Shown: piece after piece, positions 40,144 to 52,085 of the stretch
Layout: each line of letters begins with the position of its first letter
Numbering within the stretch: position 1 is the stretch's first letter
NCBI RefSeq assembly: GCF_008831285.2
Contig: NC_045138.2
Coordinates: 39,981,115-40,045,114 of the forward strand
DNA from: Nymphaea colorata
Taxonomy: Eukaryota; Streptophyta; Magnoliopsida; Nymphaeales; Nymphaeaceae
Direction of reading: 5' to 3'
Length of the DNA stretch: 64,000 nucleotides
Translations under genes and position numbers: made by a program
Notes under the pieces: generated by a model
Told to the model about the DNA's origin: nothing
What the model saw: only the letters and a program-made list of their open reading frames with translations
Databases searched by the model: none

Positions 40144-40404
40144 CTACACAGGTGGTGAAGAATGGTGCTGGGGGTCGGGCCCTCCGGGGGCGACCCTCTC
40201 TAGGCCAGTGCTGTTCTCTCCTGTGATTCTACCTGTCCTTCCGAAAGCCGAATCAACTGCTGCGTTCGGTTTGATCCCCTTCGCTGCGGAAGGCTTGTCC
40301 TTCCCTTGAAGTGCACGTTCCAGGAGTACACGAGATTCTGAAACTGCAAGCAGCCACACAACGACGGCCAACAGAAGCCAGGTCCTTGGTCCAAGATGAT
40401 CCAT
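40144..40404 (-). CDS. CLE (CLAVATA3/ESR-related) peptide precursor, CLE1-7 type
   Basis: Single exon, 86 residues. Residues 8-24 form a hydrophobic signal peptide (WLLLAVVVWLLAVSES), followed by a variable basic pro-region. The CLE motif RVAPGGPDPQHH is at residues 70-81, then a five-residue tail SSPPV. The motif keeps Arg1, Pro4, Gly6, Pro7, Asp8, Pro9, His11 and His12, and matches the CLE1-7 group of Arabidopsis (RVSPGGPDPQHH in CLE5/6) apart from Ala at position 3. The mature 12-13 residue peptide, usually hydroxylated and arabinosylated on Pro7, would be released outside the cell and bind LRR receptor kinases such as the CLV1/BAM group. The frame is open upstream, but the ATG at 40402-40404 directly precedes the signal peptide. 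A TATA-like box lies about 210 bp upstream on the same strand. It sits alone in gene-poor DNA. Confidence 0.93.
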   Translation of the reverse strand: MDHLGPRTWLLLAVVVWLLAVSESRVLLERALQGKDKPSAAKGIKPNAAVDSAFGRTGRITGENSTGLERVAPGGPDPQHHSSPPV

Positions 40405-40419
40405 GTCTCTCTCTCCCTT

Positions 40420-40440
40420 GTGTGTGTGTGCGCGCGCACA
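40420..40440. repeat. GT/CG tract with a perfect 14-bp palindrome in the CLE leader
   Basis: Alternating GT passes into CG and CA; TGTGCGCGCGCACA at 40427-40440 is its own reverse complement. It lies 23 bp upstream of the CLE start codon, within the probable 5' leader, where it could form a hairpin in the RNA or Z-DNA. Confidence 0.7.
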
Positions 40441-40609
40441 ATTTTTTTGAAGTAGACTGGACAAGTAGAAGACTAAAAGGCTCCCAGGAAGATGAAAAAG
40501 AAGGAAAAGGAGGGGATTCAAAGATGAGCAGGAAAGGTGAAGAGGGAAAGGAGCACGAGAATGAGGAGAAAGATTCGTCGGAGGATGAGGAGATTCATCG
40601 GACGATGAG

Positions 40610-40621
40610 CTCTATATATAA
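40610..40621 (-). promoter_or_regulatory. TATA box candidate for the CLE gene
   Basis: On the minus strand the sequence reads TTATATATAGAG, about 206 bp before the CLE start codon. With a start of transcription some 30 bp downstream it would leave a leader of about 175 nt. Another TA-rich word lies further upstream at about 40733-40748. Confidence 0.45.
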
Positions 40622-43492
40622 GGTGGAACGGGATGCCATACACGAGAAAGTAGGGTGACATAAGAGCCTTCCGACGGAGAAGGTCACTAATTCTCCTGAG
40701 CATCTTATTATTTTTACACACACACACACTCTCTCTATATAGATATAGCTGTGTATCCGATCTTAGTGGGGGCCATGTCATCCGTTGCCTTCTGTCATTC
40801 CAAAAGAAAAGAAAGAGGCCATTGTGGTTTAACTACCGGATTAAAGACAAAAGTGATGACCGTTGCCAGCAATCATTTGTTTATGCATGCTCCACTCGTT
40901 AATCAAAAATTTCAATGCCATTCACACAAACAAGAATCTCTCATTCCCTCTTGAATCATCTCCTTTTCCTTCTTCTCTTCTTCTTGGAAGCCTTATTAGT
41001 CTTCTACTAGTAGAGTCCACTTCAAAAAATTGTCCATTCTCGTGCTTGGAGTAATGACGCAGATTGGTGGTTGAAAACTATTTGCAGAGAGGGCACCCAT
41101 TGATCCAACTCTCAATAGAAATCTGCTCTCTCCCCTTCTCTTTAAGTACCCACTAATCCATATCTCCTTCATCATCACCATCACAGTCATCTCTCTCGCT
41201 CTCTCCCTCTAAAAAGAAAGGAACAGAAAAGCATCTTAGTTGACCATCTAGTCACGCTTTGTTCGCCACCAGAAGATGTCAGACACATCCGAGGTTGAAG
41301 CACCAGCATGAGGAGAAAAAAGAAAAGGATTAAATAGTCGAGCACTGTCGTTATTATGTTTAGAAAGGCCATCCACCTGCCAAATCCTCAATTTAATTCT
41401 TCGACCTTCAATGACTTTATTTTAGGGCGATAAATACACGAGAGCTGCTCCTCATCTTGGCCCTTCCTCTTAAAGAGAAGTTTATCCTACTTAGTCAAAT
41501 AATGTTGGTGGCACCCCAGCCATTTGCAAAAAAGCATTCGATGATACGGAATCACCTCAGCACTACCTAAGTAGGCCAGCAAATGATTCTGACTATTCGC
41601 AGCATTCAAGAATATATATGTATGCTCATATTTGGAAACGGTTCAGCGCAACTAAACATTGCAGATCGAACACACCCAGATTGATTGATTTAAAACTAAG
41701 CCTCCAGATTCGTCAACTAAGTATATTAGAAATTGAGCTCTAAGCCTCTAATCGTATTTGGTACAGGAGAAAATGAAATTCCACGTTTAGAAGGTGTGCT
41801 ACTGTTTTTGAAGAAGATCGAGTACTGAATGTTACCATTAACTTAACTGAAGCTTCCATTTTTTGAGAATCAGTTTCCTACTTCACACTACTTAGCAAAC
41901 TCTCATCACCTACGCTAATGTCCTACAGATTGAGTTGTGTGCGCCGTTAGGTGAACTCAACCACAGTAAGAGCAGGGAGACATTTTGCTAATTTTTTAAA
42001 AAGGAATGTCCATTCTAGTATTTACAAAGCATTACCTACCAAAAGTAGGTAGATGAAAATCTCGCCGACGAAATGGAAAGATACATTAAAGAAAATTGGG
42101 TGACAAGCTGTGGCGCGCCTAGTTTGACAAAGAACACAGAGAGAAAGACAGAACCTTTAAATTTGTGGTAAACATCACATGTAAACGAGCAAAACATGAT
42201 TGAACTCACAAAAATGAGCAAAACATGATTGAATCCACAAAAACGAGTGCTCCGAATTAAGGGTTGAAATAGTGAAAGAAGTTTAAAAGTGAGACCTCCA
42301 AATTCTGAGTGTTTTTGCCTTAAATGGTGTAGAGCAGGCGCAAGAGGTGCAGATCTGAGGAATTAAGTCCAAGCGGAGGCAAAAGTTCAGTAACTGAAGG
42401 TCATCTTGGTATTTGCATGAATTTATGCGTCGTAGTTCCTCTGTATTGTCCCTTATAATGCCCTTGTGCACTTGTATGATTTCACAATAATCAAATCATC
42501 TCGGCCTCTCCTGATGGATGTAGCTAGGCATCCAGCCAAACCACATAAAAAATTTTTAATATGTTCGTCTATATATCAGATACATCGTACAGTTTTATGT
42601 CCAATCACATCTATGTCAAATTGACCTCAGTAAGATCTTGGGCGATTAGATCTTGGTTCCTCAACCCATTGGTTTTCCTTTTAACAATAATGTCTTCCTT
42701 TTTTGTCAAAAAAAATATATTTAGAGCTGGCAGAATCCTAGCTTATAAACCAACCAGAAAACAAACACATCAACGAGTTCATGTGTAGCAATATTAGCGA
42801 TGCAGCTAAAGAAGATGATAGGAATGACTTCCTTTCTCTAGGAAGTATATAGGCATTGGTCATTTAAACTGTGACGCCTCCTCTAATCTAACAGCACGCC
42901 GCATGTGTATATGTATCGCTAACATTTTTTTTTGGGCAGAGTGAATATGGTGGTTTGGGAAATTACCTAGGCATGGCAACAGCTTTCACCTGAACATGGT
43001 AGGAAAAATGGCGTAACAGCAGACATAGAAGAAGCATATTAGACATTGAGATCCAAATACCTACCGAGGTGCACTGCCTTCTCACTTATTCTGCTTTCAC
43101 CGAACCCTTAGATTTGTGCTTGCATACACAAGTTCCACCAGCAAGAGCTCCATCAATTCGGCCGGTGGTCAAAAAGTTTATTGAAATTCGAGGTATGTAT
43201 TGGCACGAGATAGTAGCTAACTTGCACCATAGAAATCGAACTGATGACAAGCCCTCCACCTGTCCATCAACTCCACCAGCTACGCTAAGTCCATTGCAGG
43301 AAGAAAGAAAGAGAGAGAGAAAGAGGGAGAGAGAGATGTGCAAGATGACTAGATAAATAGCTCTGTTATACATATATATATTAGAACATTTTAGGAGACC
43401 CATGCTTCTCACAACCACGTCTATCAAATTCCCTTGAAACATCAACTAGACGGCCCTTGAGAATAGCTGTCAACTCCACCAATACTGCTATT

Positions 43493-43494
<2 letters not shown>

Positions 43495-43538
<44 letters not shown>
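43495..43538. repeat. (GA)n microsatellite
   Basis: Uninterrupted GA dinucleotides for about 44 bp. A shorter purine-rich tract lies nearby at 43303-43337. Confidence 0.95.
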
Positions 43539-43544
<6 letters not shown>

Positions 43545-44007
43545 TGATATATTCAAGGAAAAATGTAAACCAATTGTTGTGCAATGCACCAGCAATCATG
43601 CTTTTTTGTATGTCACCAACCAGAAGCATATCAATGTGTAATCACCCTCGAGAGCTGCCGATTCAGTAGGGCTGAGGTTAATAAAGCAAGGCCCTCTCTG
43701 TTGAGGCTGTAAGGTCACTATATGCACAGGTTTCCTCAATGGTACTTGCTGCGCTTCAGCTTAAAGTGAAGCAACTTTCAAGCTAAATTTTTGTACAGCT
43801 CTTGGCTTCATGCTTTATGCATATGCCAGAATTTCTATTGGTTGGATGACCTAATAAAAAGCTGCCCATGACTCATCATGCCCAAGAAAATTTTGATGAA
43901 AAATCTTGTGCATAAAAAGCGCACATGGATAGGCCTTAGCTTGAGCATCATGAAAAGGAAAAAAGGTATAGCTTCATATATGTGCAGTGGGAGTTTGCCA
44001 ATTCCGT

Positions 44008-44074
44008 CATAAGGCTTATGAACGTAAGCTACCACCTTATGAGGCTTATGGTCACAAGCATCATAAGCTTTATG
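44008..44074. repeat. Cluster of CATAAGNCTTATG-type palindromes
   Basis: CATAAGGCTTATG (44008-44020) and CATAAGCTTTATG (44062-44074) are near-perfect palindromes. TTATGAGGCTTATGG lies between them. They may be remains of a foldback element. Confidence 0.4.
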
Positions 44075-45846
44075 ACTGGATCCTGGCTAAAAAATCTTCT
44101 ATGAGGCTATCACCTTCTCAACGTTTCTTTTGCTCAAGCTTTTCTTGACTGGATACAGCATTGTAGGCCTATAAACCCATGCACCAATTGCAGGAGTCTC
44201 AAAGTAAGGATCAAGGATCTTCTAAGGTTATCTTATATAATAAACTTTTCGTTGATCCAATTATCAGTTTATGAACTGCAAAAATGTATTTCACTGCCCA
44301 CATGGACTTCAGATTCGTGTCTTGGGTGAACCCACTTTTCAAACATCCCACCTTGAAAAAGAATAAAAGGCGACATCACAAAATCAATGTGGTGTCCCCT
44401 TGATCATGCGAAAAGATGACAAGAAAGCGTTATAAGTGAGATACGTACACGGGGGCATCACTTAGAACAGTGTGATTTCTTTCCCTTTTTGTGTCGGTGT
44501 ATTGCTTTAAGGAAATGGCGAACAATATCTGCCACCGAAAATTCAGCTAAGGGAAAACACCTGCTGGGCCAACTTCAAAAGACAGAATCAACGAAGAAAG
44601 GAGATCTTCAATTGAAAAAAGATGGCAGGTTTCAAATTAGATATAGCTAGACACCTACGCCACGCTATCATAATTAAGGAGGAGCATCCTGTTTGAATCA
44701 CATCCCCGGCTTGTCTACCAAAAGAAAACATGAAAATGATGGGCGGAAGTATTTCAGGTGGTCTGCCGATCTGTGTTTCTGAAACTCACGTTCTCACCTA
44801 CTAATCCGCTTGGTGTCAAACTGCCACCATCATAGAAAGCAGAAAATAGTGAGATCTTCTATGCCTTTGTATTGGCCTTACCACTTGCTTTGAGACCTGA
44901 ACATCGGGACCCAGAAAATTAAGGGCAAAGGAGAACTAACCTGCAGACGATCACGACTTTTATCATAACCTTAGAGCAGAATAGTCTTCCTTTTCTAGAA
45001 AGATTTTTTGTCCTTTATCTGCTCGTGATCCTATCTTCAGCAGATGTTCTGTTCATGTTGAAATGATGATTCATTACTTGCCGCGATATCCATTATCCCG
45101 CTGTGCTGTATTTCCATATAATCTTTTATTCTTCCCCGTCTTTCTGACTTGAAGAACTGAAAATTTTTCTTTTCACCTGACCCCCTCACCGCCTATGATT
45201 TTCATATACCTCGCTGACAACTCCCTGCAGAAACTCATTGCTGGTAGTTGGTTCACTGAAATCAGACCATTCCGTTACCAGAGTCAATTTCATCATCCTT
45301 TGATAATGTTCTGCCATTTTGAATAAAATTAGATGTTACCTTGAAAAACTACAGTTGCATTTGTATGTGCATAGCAGTATATGGGGGCTCGTGTTCCACT
45401 CAATTAGCTGGAGGATTATATTTACGATCTTCAAGTTGAAGGAGACAGAGAATTCAAGATTTAAACGGAGGATAGTTTTTAGTAGCTTAATCATGAAGGT
45501 GAAAACCAGCATCTGGTTAGTTTTGGTCGAAAGCGTCACATAATCATCAGATTTTCGAATAGCTAGAAAGATTTTAGGAGACGGGGACATGTCACGGGTA
45601 AGTCAGGGTGTTGATTTGATAGATCTCTTCAACTACTCTCTGTAGTCACTGTTGTGGTGTATGGTCCAATGAGTGAGTTTTAGGCAAATTGATTGAGAGA
45701 AACAACATTCCTTTGCTGGAAATACTTAAAGGAATGTACGTTAACAGTAAACTCATGATTTTATGTGGAAAAGCCTCCCCTTCGAGATGGGCAAAGATAA
45801 AAATAAATAGTAGATGCTCAAATTTATTTTGTTCCTTGACAGCCCA

Positions 45847-46001
45847 TTTGGCAAATAAAACAGTTTGTAACTGTTTCATGAATTTACCCCAAAGTTGGGT
45901 CAGATTCAGAGAACACTTTTTAAAGTGTTCCATCAATCTACCCAATTTTTTAGGCCATATTCATGCAATGCAACAGTTACATACTTGTTGCATTTGCCAA
46001 A
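45847..46001. mobile_element. Foldback (MITE-like) element
   Basis: The two ends, TTTGGCAAAT (45847) and ATTTGCCAAA (ending 46001), are inverted. The match continues inward in blocks: TGTAACTGTT with AACAGTTACA, CATGAAT with ATTCATG, TTGGGT with ACCCAA, and the centre GAACACTTT/AAAGTGTTC around 45920. The whole stretch folds into an imperfect hairpin of about 155 nt. The superfamily is not assigned and no clear target-site duplication is seen. Confidence 0.6.
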
Positions 46002-48071
46002 CTGACCCTAAGAACTTCATGAGAATGTACTCGCCTTTAAATCAGGAGCTCGGTTTGTTGAAACATATTCTCTTAAAAGTTATACATTTCAATGAGAAGG
46101 TTAGGATACACATACTTCAGATTTGTGTGTGGTGTAGCTACCCATATTCAACAAATAAGATAAGCTCAACTGCCAAGAACTCGTGCTCAGATTCAATGCA
46201 AAGAAATTGACTGAATTACTTTAATTACCATGCATGCATGTCCATGTACTTCCCTGCATTAGTGTACAATAAACTTGAACTGATATCAAATTCAAATTTC
46301 TTTGCCAATTCCAACAAGTTGAAGTCGGGTTCGCCTGTATAATATTCAGATAACTCTCAAGCCATTAGTATTCCTGCTTTGGGCATCTTTGCTCCTGTTG
46401 TCATGCTTATCCATTGCAGGATGGTCCTCATGGTCATCTAAATAAAGGCCAACAACAAGATTGACATCAATTACGCATGAGCGTTGGCTAGCTAGTTGCA
46501 CTTACTATTAGTGGCAGATAAGAACCAACATGCTCCACATTATCTTCAGGACCACCATATATACAACTTACTAATTTTACATTGTTCAGCACTATGTCAG
46601 GATTTGGATGTACTCTTTGATCATACTCGTCCTCGCTGGAAGCTGTCAAAGACAAGGCCCACCAGGATTATAATGAGATTTGCTTATTCTGAGTTCCAAT
46701 TTTTGATCTGGGTCTTCCAAATAGACCCTATAAAGCAAACCTTGATGGTATTCAGAACTTTATTATTGTAATGCTTCTTTACTTCATTTCTGGATTGGGA
46801 TAAACCCTTCCTACAGGATCATAGTTGGGTCTGAAAAACCCTGAGTTGGTCTAACCTTTCTTTCTTCAGGCCATCAATGATGAGACCAACCTTGGATCTG
46901 GGTCAATGCCGATAAACGAGGTTAACTCAGTTATCTTCCAGGAGTTCAGATAACAGAATCATATGTGCCAAGACGTGGAAGGACCTCAAACGGCAAAGCT
47001 AGAAGTTTCACCAATTACATAGCATTCTATTGCAGTCTCAAGTACTTTCTTGAATTTTGGTGAATGTGCTAAAGCTATGTGGTTGTCCACCACAGGTCTA
47101 CTAGCTCAGAGAAATCCAAATTGAACTTTCCAAGTGCTTGGACAAGGAATTTCAGGTTTAACGCCTTGACTTATATAAGGTTATGTCTGGATAGACCAGC
47201 GAGGGTCCACCACTTTCCTGTCTACTGTTGTTGAGAAGGGGATAGGGTGAAAGTTTAGATTGTAAATCATTATGAACATGCAGCTTCTTTGTCAACTTTC
47301 TTGGTGGATTTTGATTGCACTGGACACTTTTGGATCTCCCGGCCCGAGGTGGGATCTAAAGTGGGGCACACACTAGATCTTACCTTTAAGAAATGATCTC
47401 AGATTTTGGGGGATATATAAGTGCTCATATTGCATTCAGGATTTTTGCACCAATTGGATGAGCAGAGAGTGATGAGTTCATGGATCATGGTCAGGACTGC
47501 GCGGACCAATTGATGTTGAAGAATGAGGGAGCTGGTTGTTGTTTGGGGTGAAAATGCCACAACCCAGAAGTAGCTGGTTCTTCTGGAAATACAGGAAAGC
47601 AGTGCCTTTGGTGGTTCAAGAATGGCTAGAAAAGTGAAGGAAATAAAGATCTTGATTATTGAATGTGAAATCCATTGCCTAGGATCTGAAAATTTCCTGG
47701 GGGGGGCAAAAAAAAAAAGGCAATTCTGCTGATCATCCATGACACACTGGTGTGTCAAAAAAGGAGTAAACAAAGAACTCACAGGAGAAGCATATCTTCA
47801 TCGTTTGTTCTTATCCTGAGAGCCATCACTAGCCATTTTTTAACTGCCCATTATGATCAACATGAAGAAGCAGCAATTCACAAAATTGGAAGTGCTTCGA
47901 ACGTGGCCAATACTGAAGTCGTCTGCACTGGTGGCCCGGGGGCGCTATCCTCACCAGGGAATTTGACGGTATTGGGATGAAAAGGGACTAAAAAGGATAG
48001 CTATTGTTGTGGTTTAAAGGGTGGCATTCTGATCTTTTCCCCGCAAAGGATAGAGCATTCATCTTTTTCTG

Positions 48072-48230
48072 GAATTAGAAAGATCAACAATGAAAATAAA
48101 ATAGAAAATGTTGCAAGTCCACATCAAAAGTTATTATTACAGAATGGGTAAAAGGCTTGCATCGAATTAGAATGATCAAACATTGAAAATAAAATAGAAA
48201 ATGCTGCAAGTCCACATCATAAGTAATTTA
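48072..48230. repeat. Tandem duplication, period about 92 bp
   Basis: GAATTAGAA(A/T)GATCAA, then TGAAAATAAAATAGAAAATG, then TGCAAGTCCACATCA occur in order at about 48072-48126 and again at about 48164-48216. A few substitutions and small indels separate the copies. Confidence 0.7.
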
Positions 48231-48814
48231 CAAAAACCATTTAAAGGCTTGTAGTACCGTTCTTTGATGGCAGTCATGGATATCCATCTCTGCCGTGTCA
48301 TGTCAATGGGCAGAGATTCTCAGCCACACATTTCACGTTCTTGTTCAAGAAATCATTGTTGACAATCCGAACAACTTTACTACTCTCTTTATTAAATGTT
48401 CATTCTTAAACATTTGATGAAGAAAAAGATCAAATTGAGCTTTTTTAATGTGGAATCTGGCCTCTCTCACACAGCTTGACGTGACACGCAGTCTGATGCA
48501 TTGCATTAAGCTGAACATGTGAAAGGCTAACCTGACAGTGGCAGCAAAAATTCAGTTCCTATATATTTAACAGTAGCTACCAACTCTTATGTACCAGAAT
48601 GGATGGGAACCATATGAGCTGTCGATTTTAAAGAGATTAAATTGAAAAAATTAAAAACTAAGATATTTTTAAGAGATAGGAACTCCTTAAAAGATGACAA
48701 TGGATGGAAATTGATTTGTTTCCTCCCATAAGTGGCATTTCTGTCTCCAAATGCAGCATAATTTTTATTTTCTCAACTTAATATCCACCATCTCATCGTT
48801 TGAGCATTAGCAGT

Positions 48815-48975
48815 GGTTTATGGTGCAGCCATAAACTTATGGTATTTTCAATGCCAGATGTCAAACAATGCTAGACGGTTAGAAAGCTAAAAATAGCCAC
48901 ATCGGATCATTAAGGACAGTTTATGGTACAATAATGGTTTATGGCACTTTTAGCAACGGTTTATAGTGCTTTTGA
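48815..48975. repeat. Degenerate relative of the 58-kb foldback element
   Basis: It contains several GTTTATGGTGC-like words. GCACTTTTAGCAACG at 48944-48958 is the exact reverse complement of CGTTGCTAAAAGTGC at 58096-58110 in the foldback. The ends are not defined. Confidence 0.5.
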
Positions 48976-50519
48976 TGACAAGACTTTAATTTTTAACCTT
49001 CTGGCATAGAGGTGTCCCCATCCCCAATGAATTGAAATATATATATATATTGAAAAAATTGAAAATTTTTAGTTGCTTTATGTATTGTTTGGATTTGGGT
49101 TCAGTTTGGCTTTATCCGGATCTAAAGGTTGGACTAGCTCCGCCCCTCGATAGAGGGCACTTGTGATAGTACAAACTCCGAATCTGTCTATATGATTAAT
49201 TTTCATCTGTTTCCCCTCTAGACCACTGACGTTTTGTAGCGCCAATGAAGAGCGGAATTCTTCTGATATTATAAATTTGATTGTGAATTCATTATTTTTT
49301 TTGGCTGGTGAAGGGAATGAGGTATATTATTCTTGAAGCAGGCTCGGACATCGCCTCCTTTAGTTCATCATCTTGCCCTTATGTCAAAGTCACTTGAACC
49401 ACCAAAGAGGCCATTTGTTCCCCAAACTTGGACTAAATCTTATTTTCTTCTTATACAGAAGCAGCAAACTTAAGAGTGCGACATCAAGTTGAAGGTGCAC
49501 TGACTTTATCCCAGTCAAGGCAAATATGAGAAGCAGAGGAAACTCTTCTCTAGATCTCTTGTGCCCAAGTTTCATCTAGTTGAACGGAGAAGGGGAACAA
49601 ACAGAAAGGAAAATGAAACTAAAGCAAAGTTATACCATCTTTTCTTAATCATAGCCATCTTGATTTTTCATATTGAACTGTCACATTTAAGGAGGTACTT
49701 ATCTTAGTAGAAGCTATATCTATGAACCGTTCAGATACATAGATCAGTTATATCAATAAAACGCCCTATGAGGTATATCATAGCCGACATCTAGGCCCAA
49801 CTGCAGATATTTCTTGCCATTCTGAAACTTATGTCGCCTTAGACTAACTACAACAGAGTTTGTATATGTAAATATGCCTGGACCCGGTATGCAACTGGGT
49901 CTTACCAATTACAGAACGACTTAAATCTCCTACTTGGAAAACCTGGATCACTTTCCTTCTCTATTAGGTCAAGCACCAGAACACCTCATGTATTGTGATT
50001 GTATCTGTTCAAAGTGCTTCTGAATGGAAAGGAAGAAATCACATCTAAAGCTGCATTGTGGAATTGGAATCCAACTATAATCTTTAATGTAAAGGGTTTT
50101 GATACAACTCTGCTGGGAGCAAGGGCTTCCTAGCTACCTTTTATTATAAAATAATAAAGGGATTGCAGATAAGGGGGTCATTTATGTTTCACGAATCTGC
50201 TTGAATCTTTGAGGCAGAATCGACATTAACTACATTGGCTCTTAACGCCACAATTTAGTTAATTCTTGAGGGTGTTTTGATATGTGCAGTGCTACATAAA
50301 TAGAGCAATCCTCGTGAGCTCAAGTTTTTATTCAAAAATTACTCGCGACAGGAAATGGGAGATTATCGTTTATTTGGGTATACATATAATCAAACGGCGG
50401 ATACACCATCGCACTCAAAAGAAATATATGGTAGATCAACTTTGAGACTCATCTTTAATCTGCAGTATACAATACCAAGAAATTCAAAGGCGAAAAAAAT
50501 GGTCGGGGAATGGAAGAAC

Positions 50520-52085
50520 TCAGCAGTCGGTCTCCAATGGATACCGGCAGTACTTTACATCTTTCAGGCAAAGGAAAAACCTCTCATAAGCAGAAGCCAT
50601 CTTCCGAGCAGTAAACATGGAGAGCGCGTACTCCTTGCACGTCATCCCTTTTCCGGCCAGCTCCGCCGGCCCGTCCCAAATCGCCGCCTCCATGGCCTCC
50701 GTCAGCGACTTCACATTGGGAGCGAAAGTGTACCCAAACCCTTCGTTCAGCACGACGCTGCCGGTGATGCTGGGGAAATTGGTGGCCAGCAGCGGCTTCC
50801 CGCAGTGCATGGCTTCCATTAGCGTCAGGTCCAGCCCCTGCGGCCTCAGCGTCGGGTCGACGAACACGTCGAGCGCGTTGTAGAACTCCGCCAGCCTGGA
50901 CGGTTTCAGAGGCCCCAGAAGCTTGACGTTGGGCTTCAGCTCCCTGTAACGCTTCTCCCATGGTCCGGACCCAGCCACGAGCAAATACACATCTGGGTGG
51001 CGCTCTCTTATGGCGGAGAAGGCCCGGAAAAGCAGTGGGTGGCCTTTATCCCTGACCAACCTGCCGGACGCGCCCATCACCAGCCGAGCGTTGGTCGGCA
51101 CCCCAAATTCCTGCCGGAATCTTGCTCCCATCTTCGGGTCGTGGTAGAAGTTCTCATGGTCGACGCCATTGAGGATGATGTGAACGTTCTCTCGGGGCAA
51201 TTGGTATATGTTGGTGAGAATATCGCCGACGCTGTCGCTAATGGCGATGTGGTGCTTATAGGAGGTGAAGAACCTGATCTCTTCTAGAAGCTTTGGAAAG
51301 GCCCTGAGGATCCGTGCATCGGCGTCGGCGGACCGGCTCTCGCCGGGCCCCCGGATCAGGTCCTGGAAGAGGTCGGAGTGCAGGATCTCGTAGGCGATGC
51401 CGTGCCAGGTCGCGGCGATGTTCGGCACCTCGCGGGCCAGAGAGGGCTTCAGCGCCACGCTCTCGGTGTGCAGTAGGTCGAAGGGAAGGCTCTTGTTCTC
51501 GTCGGCGAAGAGCTTCCAGGCCGCGCGGTCGTCGAACATGCCCCCGCCGTTCGACGCGAAGTGGACGTGGAGGTTGCCGTCGGAGATGCGGTCGAGCCTC
51601 TGCGGAGCACGGTCGGACGGGGCGGTGAAGACGTGGACGGTATGGCCGGCGAGGGCGAGCGCCGTGTAGAGGCCGTGGGCGTGGCGCTCCATGCCGCCCG
51701 GCACGGCGCCCACGGGCCATTTCTTGGAGAAGGCGGCGAGGCGGAATCTCTCTTTCACGGGGCCGAAACAGAGCTTGTTCCAAGCGAAGTTGGCGAAGCG
51801 GAGGTCGCCGGTCCAGTTGCGGGCGCCTGGGGGGCTGGTGGCAGTGCGGGAGGAGGCGACGGCGGAGAGTGATGATGACGACGAGTAGATGGTGGTGGTG
51901 GTGTTTGTGTGGAGAAGGAGAAGGAATGCAAAGAGGAGGGAAGCGGGGAGGATGATGGTGCTCAAGAAGCAGATTGAAGTAGAGGCGGAGGTGGCGGTGG
52001 TGGTTGTGGCGGCGGCGGCGGCGGAGGTGGAGGAATGGAGCTTTCTTATTGTTGGAGCAGAGGGTTGCAGAGCCTTGGATCCCAT
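50520..52085 (-). CDS. GT4-type glycosyltransferase, membrane-anchored (copy 1)
   Basis: Single exon, 521 residues. The N-terminus is Ser/Thr/Ala-rich and cytosolic, then one membrane helix (about residues 38-59, FLSTIILPASLLFAFLLLL), giving a type II topology usual for Golgi glycosyltransferases. The catalytic part has the two-Rossmann GT-B layout. Its N-domain motif is VGAVPGGMERHAHGLYTAL (GGMERH at 130-135), followed by ISDSVGDI, ILNGVDHENF and GRLVRDKGHPLL. The donor-site loop PQGLDLTLMEAMHCGKPLL has Gln416 and Glu424 where typical GT4 enzymes have Glu-x7-Glu. The family is that of plant proteins such as At1g75420/At1g19710, annotated only as UDP-glycosyltransferase superfamily; donor and acceptor are not known to me. 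Third codon positions are strongly G/C. A close paralog lies at 59927-61507 in opposite orientation. The start is the first ATG of the long frame. Confidence 0.9.
   Translation of the reverse strand: MGSKALQPSAPTIRKLHSSTSAAAAATTTTATSASTSICFLSTIILPASLLFAFLLLLHTNTTTTIYSSSSSLSAVASSRTATSPPGARNWTGDLRFANFAWNKLCFGPVKERFRLAAFSKKWPVGAVPGGMERHAHGLYTALALAGHTVHVFTAPSDRAPQRLDRISDGNLHVHFASNGGGMFDDRAAWKLFADENKSLPFDLLHTESVALKPSLAREVPNIAATWHGIAYEILHSDLFQDLIRGPGESRSADADARILRAFPKLLEEIRFFTSYKHHIAISDSVGDILTNIYQLPRENVHIILNGVDHENFYHDPKMGARFRQEFGVPTNARLVMGASGRLVRDKGHPLLFRAFSAIRERHPDVYLLVAGSGPWEKRYRELKPNVKLLGPLKPSRLAEFYNALDVFVDPTLRPQGLDLTLMEAMHCGKPLLATNFPSITGSVVLNEGFGYTFAPNVKSLTEAMEAAIWDGPAELAGKGMTCKEYALSMFTARKMASAYERFFLCLKDVKYCRYPLETDC

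Larger units (their letters stand above)
40405..50519. other. Large gene-poor intergenic region
   Basis: About 10 kb between the CLE gene and the first glycosyltransferase holds no convincing gene. Contents I can support: the CLE promoter (to about 41 kb), (GA)n at 43495-43538, a palindrome cluster at 44008-44074, a foldback at 45847-46001, a 92-bp tandem duplication at 48072-48230, and a sequence at 48815-48975 related to the foldback at 58 kb. Frames at 43069-43356, 45689-46210, 47399-47980 and others are short, motif-free and often on both strands. Confidence 0.5.

Noticed and set aside
43069-43445. Overlapping frames on both strands near 43.2 kb
   Set aside because: They have no motif, include a GA microsatellite, and show no splice pattern.
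51256-51872. Overlapping Arg-rich and Ala-rich frames opposite or within the glycosyltransferases
   Set aside because: High G/C at third positions keeps alternative frames open; they have no independent motifs.
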